In this document: piece after piece, positions 58,418-64,000 of the stretch
How positions within the stretch are numbered: the first letter of the stretch is position 1
Layout of the letters: every line of letters begins with the position of its first letter
NCBI GenBank assembly: GCA_947561395.2
Contig: OX387192.1
Span: forward strand, 9,522,221 to 9,586,220
Length of the DNA: 64,000 nucleotides
Direction: 5' to 3'
Source of the DNA: Buxus sempervirens
Lineage: Eukaryota > Streptophyta > Magnoliopsida > Buxales > Buxaceae
The notes under the pieces: model-generated
Databases searched by the model: none
Told to the model about the DNA's origin: nothing
What the model saw: only the letters and a program-made list of their open reading frames with translations
Made by a program: the position numbers and the translations under genes

Positions 58418-58532
58418 AGAGCAGCCAGAAACCCTGAGTAGGCCTGGTTGTCAATGCAGAAACCCAGGGAGTAGGCCTGCATTGGATGACGTAGTCATTT
58501 CAATATCCGAAACCCTGAGTAGGCCGGATATA
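58418..58532 (+). repeat. Second hairpin array in LTR D
   Basis: Repeats the first and second hairpins almost exactly. The third is reduced. The fourth has a longer perfect stem, ATATCCG/CGGATAT (58503-58531). Confidence 0.9.
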
Positions 58533-60624
58533 CATTTGGAGGCGTGGGCATGGTTATGAGAAGACTTGGTGTTATGTGACATTGGTATATCTGGAATTAT
58601 ATCTTGAGATACAAAATTATGCTTATTTGCTATGTTGTGGCCAATTAATCATTATTTTATCGATATCTTCGGGATTGGAAACGGATTGTTATTGCTTGAT
58701 TTTACCTGATGGTTTTCCGCACTGATATGAATTGGATTATTGAAGTTTAGTCGGATTATTCGGAATATGCGTATTATCCTCATTGTACATGGTTATAATC
58801 GTGGCATGTTTTAGAACTGAAATAAATGTATTTGTGCATGCATGTGCTGCTCACTGGGATATTCGTATCTCATTCTGTATTGTTTTGTTTTGTTTTCAGC
58901 TGCTCCTGGAGAGGACGATACTTGCGGGTGTTACTTGGTCATGTGAGTTTATTTTCGTTTGGGATTATTTTAGCGCACTCTGTTATATAGTTTTTGTTGT
59001 ATTCATGTTTTTCCTTCACTCTGATATTGCGATCCTGAGTTTTATAATAACCTCTGGAGACGAGTTACGGGTTTTTCATGTGACTCGGATCCGGGGCATT
59101 ACAAGCACACAGCCTATCATGAAAGGCAAAATGTGGTAGGCAGCACATATAAATAGGGAGGCTTATTCGTAAGTTCATTTTGTTTGGTCGATTAGAGCCA
59201 AAGTTCTCCAGAGAAGTTGAGAAGGATTTGGAAAGAGAGTTGAGATCTGAGGAAGAGAGAGAGGTGGTCGATCAACTAAGGAGATAAATTTAGTAAAGGA
59301 TAAAATTCAAGGATCAATTCTCGGATATAACATAGTATTTAATTCAAATTGAGTTCAAATGGTGATTCGATCAGGTAAGATCTATGGTTTTTGTGGTAAA
59401 ATGATGAAATGAGGCAATTAGATAAGTTAGAAATCAGATTTGGGAGGATCTGATCCTTTTAAAATGATTTTGGCAAATTTTGCTGAAGTTGCATATAATT
59501 GTGGTTTGGGCATTGGATCTCTTGGAGCTCGAATTGGATCTCAAAGAGGTAAGTAGCACCTTTCAATCTCGAAATGTTGCATTGTTTTTGGTGGATTTGG
59601 ATTACTTAATTATAATTGAAGAAAAACTCTATATGGTTGTTTGAACAAAGCAAATTCCAAATTTAGGTGTGGATTTTTATTAAATTAAGTATTAGAGCTT
59701 AGATCAATTTGTAATTTAAAAGTATTCTAGTACTCATTTAAGGTGTTTAGATTAATTTAATTCGGATTAAAGAATGCGAATTTTGACTTACAAAATCAAG
59801 AAATTTCACGATCTGAGTTTCCCAGGGACCGCTAGACCCTGCGCTTAAGCGCAAGGGTTAGGTGCCCCTTTATTTCTCTTGATTTTTGAAAGAATCGAAG
59901 TGACCGCTTGAGCGATCTCTCAAGATGTCTGTTTTGAAATAATTTAACCAGAAAAATCAATAATTAAGGGAGTGCTCAACTTGACCGCTTGAGCGGCCTT
60001 GTCAAGTGGCCATCTCTGTTTCTTCATCATCTAAGTTTTGAGTAAATTTTGACCTTTGATGTATTTTTTAGCAAAATCAACTTATGTACAAACAATATTT
60101 AGGTCTCTAGAAATGATTTCCAGTGGCTATTAGAATTTATTTAATTAATTGAGGATTTTGGGCATGTTCTTCTAAAATGGGTTTTGCTTTGGGGAAAACA
60201 ATGAGTTTGTGCTATTTCATTTGATTTTCATGAAATTGAATGTTTCCTACAATTGTATTTGATGCTCATAAACATGTTTTAATTTCTGGAATTGCATAAT
60301 TGGGGTTTTCCATTGATTTGGGCATATTTAGCATAATTTGGAATTTTGGGCAAAATTGGAGTACTTGTTCTACTTCATAATTGAGTTGATTTAAATACTG
60401 TTTTGGTTATTGAAAATTGGCCTTAAGGGCATGAAATTGAGATCTTCTGCGATGGAGTGGATTTAGTCATGATTGACTGATAATTATATGTTAAGTACGT
60501 CGGTTTACATGTTGGTTTTGTATTAAGTTATTTTAGGCTTAACTTGTTATGGATCCATAATTTAGCTAGTAAGTGAAGTCTGTTTAACTTTGTTGGATTA
60601 AGTCTAATCTCCTTAATGCGTTTC

Positions 60625-60817
60625 CTCCATGATAGAGAGGCCTTTCCATGAGGGAATGTACTGCAGTATCTCCGTTTCCACCATAAAGGTAAGATCTTAT
60701 GTATTTCCACCATGAGGGTGATGACATTGGTATCAGATATGGTAGTGGGTCTCAAACTAGATTATATTAGTTTCCACTATGATGGTGAGGTCTGGTGTAT
60801 TTCCACCATGAGGGCGA
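60625..60817 (+). repeat. Hairpins with ATGAG loop (LTR C)
   Basis: TTCC-ATGAG-GGAA (60644-60656), ACC-ATAAA-GGT (60680-60690), CACC-ATGAG-GGTG (60708-60720), CACT-ATGAT-GGTG (60775-60787, one wobble) and two weaker ones. The loop is the reverse complement of CTCAT in LTR E. Confidence 0.8.
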
Positions 60818-61838
60818 TGACATTGCTATCAGATTTGGCAAATGTTCTTAGACTGGATTGTTTGGAGCTAGATTTTAACCTTTCAAAGTATTCAAATTTC
60901 ACGAGTCCCTACAAGACAATTTGATTTGATATCAATATTATTAATTTGATTTTCATGATGGATTATAGGGGTTTATCTCATAATGATTGCTGGATTTTGT
61001 TGGATTATACGAATTATCCGTGTTTATCGTTATTGTTATATGTTTTATAACCGATCTGTGATTTAGAACTGAATAAAAAATCTTTGAGCATGCATGTGCT
61101 ACTTGCTAGGATATCCGCATCTCATTCGGTTTTGTTTTGTTTTCAGATCTTGGAGAGGACGATACCAGAGGGTAGATGCTTGGATCATGTGTGTTTAGAC
61201 TTGGGTTATGGTATTTTATTGTTGAGTTTGGTAATATAATTGACTCTGATTATGTATTTTATTACTTTATCCATGTTTTCCTTCACTCTGATATATAGAT
61301 CCTATGGTTTAGTTAACTCTTCGGAGATGATTTACGGTTTTATTATGTAACTCAGATCCGAGGCATTACACTAACCTAAACAAATAACCAACAATTATAC
61401 AAGAATCATATTTCCACAAGCTACAAGGCATTATTCTAAACCAATAGCTATATCCTTAAGAATCCCCAATGTTCATTATCTCCAATAATATATGAAAACA
61501 AAACATTAAGAACACGGGGTGAGATATAAAATCCCAGTAAACAGTAACATGCATGAAAAATACAGTTCATATTGCTATTTTTCAAAATACAATTCATGAG
61601 GTATGATAATTCAACAATAAAATTCGGCTAATCACAATCCATAAGCGATAATCATTTAACGAATATTTTCCAAAACAAATCAAATCCAAACCATAAAGTC
61701 AATCGCATCATGAGAATTAATCCAACCCAAACAGTTATGACATCACAAGACTCATGAAATATGACCACTTTGAGAGGTCAAGATCTAGTTCAACAAATCC
61801 AGTCTAAGAACAAACTATAATATATCCGGCCGTATCAT

Positions 61839-62286
61839 CACCCTCATGGTGGAGATATAGTAGACCTCACCCTCATGGTGGAAGTGAGTGGAATTTTTGC
61901 AGCTCATCCCTCATGGAAGGCCTCTCCATCATGGAGGAAATGTAATGAGGAACTAGACTTAAACCAAAGATTGACAGATTTCACTAACTAGGTAAACTAT
62001 GGATCCATAACAAGCTATGGCCGCTATTTACCACAAAACCAAATCAGAATTTGTGGTCCTCATGACCAAAACATAAGTGTAATGCCCTCATGGCAAAATA
62101 ATCAGAATTCACAGCCCTCATGGCCAAATATCAATAAACATGACCCTCGTGGTCAAATCAAAGCCAATAGAGCCCTCTTGGCAAAATCCACTCTCTCATG
62201 GAGATAGATTTATGCTTACTGCCCTTATGGCAAAATATACTCCATCATGGAGAAAAATAATAAGTAAAACCATCTCCCTCATGGAG
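61839..62286. repeat. Thirteen mini-hairpins with CTCAT loop and variable stems (LTR E)
   Basis: Stems around CTCAT or close variants: CACC/GGTG (twice), TCC/GGA, CTCC/GGAG (three, two of them with loop ATCAT), TGGTC/GACCA, TGCC/GGCA (twice), GCC/GGC (twice), TGACC/GGTCA, CTCT/GGAG (one wobble). Confidence 0.92.
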
Positions 62287-64000
62287 GAAACCAATTTACT
62301 CAAAAACTGTCAAAGTCCAAGTAAATAGGCTCAATCTACCCAAATTTGTAGAAAAACATTTTTATTCAATTCTAGAACTCAGGACAACTTCAAAACATAC
62401 GTTTACAAATTTGAAAACTAACGAATTACAAAACAATTCAATTCCAAAATCATTTTCCCTCTTGGAACCAAAACATAAGCTATTTCAATAGAATGTACCC
62501 AAAATCTTTTATAATTTTTATAAAATTATTCCGCCACTGAAAACAATTCATAAACACCCAAATCTTATTGTACATGCACTGGATTTGCCCAAAGATCATT
62601 TTATAGTGAAAATCTAGGTCAATTTATCAAAATTAGAAAATCTGGGTTAGGCGCTCAACAGGGCACTCCACGCTTGTGTTAAGCGATCTCACAAATAAAT
62701 TTTTTCTAATGGGTGCTCAATAGGGCGCTCGAGCGATGTGTCTAGCAGTCATTGAAACAAATGGGCGCTTAAGCAATGTGTTTAGCGCTCATGTAATTTC
62801 GCAAAAATCTAGAATTTTGTCAATTTTTCGAATTTTCAACTTAATCTTCTATAACTTATTTCCATCACTTAAAATCAATTCTAATACATTCAAAACCGTT
62901 CTGCTAAATCAATCAAAACCCTTGCAACTTGAAATCAATAATTCTTAATGCAACAAATCAATCAAAATAATTCTTTATCATGAATTAAATCAAGAACATA
63001 GAACCATGGGCTTTGGATGCTTTTAAAACCACTATAGAATCAACAAAGGTCATAATTCAACACTCGGAACAATCCGATAAAGCCACGAACACCATTATTT
63101 CTCGATAAACATAAAACCATTCAAGGTTTTGCCAAGGAAGGGTTGCTACTTCTATCGCAAAATCCCACTTTTCCTTGAATAACCCAAGCACAACCATGTC
63201 TTACTAATTTTGCACCACTCTATAGACCTCCAAACACCATCTCCACCGTTCAGATTAAAAATCTATGTGTGAATGACATCTCCTCCAAATTTGAGTTCAA
63301 TCCAACAGTACATCGTTTCTAGATCACGTTTGATGGCAGCTGGTCAGAGGATTTCTGTAACAGTTTTCTCCATTTTTAATGTCTCACGTTCTCTTTCTCT
63401 AGGCTATATTTTCTTTCTCTTTTCCTTCATCTCCTCCATGTCCAAAACCTCTATTTTATTCTTCTTCTAACCGTAGGGATCAACCAAAAACCCCAAATTA
63501 TTCTATCTTTCTGTTTTAGACCCAAATAAGACTCATTGTTTAATTAGAAACCTTCGTACAAACGTACTTTCTTATTTTACCTCAACTCTTCTTCTAATTT
63601 CTTTCTCCTAAATCCCCTATAATTTAAACTTTTATTTTAATCAATTTTCGTGCTAATTTAAATCCTTATTCTCAAATTTAAGGCCCCTAATTAATTATAA
63701 TTACAAATAGGTCCTTTTCTCACCTACTAGGCTATCAATCATGCTATTTAAATTCAAATTAAACCCAAGTGATGTCTAATTAAGTTTTTAAGTCTAATAA
63801 TTATTTCATTACACAATTTATTAATTAACCCATTACGAAATTACCAAAATACCCTTTATTTATTTAAACTCTATTTAACCATTGAATTTCCTCTAAATCC
63901 AAATTTAATCTTTTTATTATATCTTTTTATAATATGATTTTGAATTATTATTTACTTTCACTAAATTCCCAAAGTATAATTATTCTCTCAATTAATTGAA

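Larger units (their letters stand above)
55922..59103 (+). mobile_element. Long LTR 'D' (solo LTR) inside LTR C
   Basis: Begins TGTAAGACCCTGATTTTCGG and ends CGGATCCGGGGCATTACA, flanked by AGCAC (55917-55921 and 59104-59108). 3.2 kb without coding domains. Related to LTR B throughout: a CTCGCGCTCACCTC-rich part (56720-56950), then the ACCCTGAGTAGG hairpin array twice (58105-58229 and 58418-58532) and the TGGGATATTCGTATCTCA hairpin (58855-58872). The clean duplication and closeness to B make it one of the younger insertions. Confidence 0.85.
55659..61370 (+). mobile_element. Long LTR 'C' (solo LTR), split by LTR D
   Basis: Begins TGTAAAATCCTGAATTTTTAA and ends CAGATCCGAGGCATTACA. Without the insertion at 55922-59103 it is about 2.5 kb, close to LTR A in length and start. 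It carries a TGCGCTTAAGCGCA palindrome (59837-59850), hairpins with an ATGAG loop (60625-60817) and the late CATGCATGTGCTACTTGC landmark. Flanking five-base sequences do not match. Confidence 0.7.
55446..64000 (-). mobile_element. Long LTR 'E' on the - strand, split by LTR C and running past the window end
   Basis: 55446-55658 (TGTAGCCCGAAACC..CATATCGGAGTATACC) resembles the inverted 3' end of the long-LTR family. From 61371 on, the sequence is the reverse of LTR C's landmarks: GGGTGAGATATAAAATCCCAG with ACATGCATG, the hairpin array (61839-62286), and GGTTGCTACTTCT near 63143. No coding domains. The other end is beyond 64000. The linking of the two parts across C is inference; no clean target duplication was found for C. 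Confidence 0.55.

Noticed and set aside
1-64000. tRNA or rRNA genes
   Set aside because: No cloverleaf with A/B boxes or rRNA core was recognised. tRNA-like words are primer-binding sites of LTR elements.

Overview
This window is nuclear DNA of a flowering plant, probably a eudicot. It is AT-rich, gene-poor and full of layered transposable elements. Only two host protein genes are convincing. At the left edge is the 3' part of a CC-type NB-LRR disease-resistance gene (+ strand, 3-2729), cut by the window border just at its P-loop. The second is a FAR1-domain gene of the short FRF type (- strand), which I read as three exons: a 5' leader exon ending at 31483, a FAR1 zinc-finger exon (30482-31017) and a coiled-coil last exon (19724-19915). 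Its start codon appears to be split by the first intron. The second intron is about 10.6 kb long and is filled with transposons.

Layout. 2.7-11.5 kb: palindromes, a duplicated 170-bp block, a LINE tail and a Sirevirus (Ty1/copia) relic on the - strand. 11.5-16.3 kb: a Tat/Ogre-like LTR remnant, GC-rich repeats, possible host-gene debris, a fold-back element. 16.3-18.7 kb: a Tourist-like MITE split by a 1.75-kb hAT element carrying unrelated cargo. 19.7-31.5 kb: the FRF-like gene; its large intron holds a tandemly duplicated 1.6-kb unit, an RTE-type LINE (- strand), a Helitron lying exactly between two bases of the LINE reading frame, and a hAT MITE inside that Helitron. 31.8-33.1 kb: two hAT MITEs. 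33.8-46.4 kb: an AT-rich repeat split by a long LTR (A), itself split by a Reina-like Ty3/gypsy chromovirus, itself split by another long LTR (B). 47.6-50.5 kb: a hAT MITE and a second Helitron of the same family as the first. 53.1-54.8 kb: Tat-like and Sirevirus LTR fragments. 55.4-64.0 kb: three nested long LTRs (E on the - strand, holding C, holding D).

Most elements could be bounded by exact target-site duplications: 8 bp for hAT, 5 bp for the LTR elements, TTA for the Tourist-like element, and A|T with no duplication for the Helitrons.

The most unusual signal is structural. Several unrelated repeat families carry arrays of short hairpins in which the loop or core is constant while the stem sequence differs from hairpin to hairpin yet still pairs. 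Examples are a CTCAT loop about 13 times in E, an ACCCTGAGTAGG loop in B and D with compensating stem changes between them, and palindrome pairs at 3.8/4.7 kb, 11.7 kb and 53.2 kb. I know of no description of this pattern for these LTRs. It is either a conserved RNA/DNA structure or the footprint of snap-back template switching at short palindromic cores.
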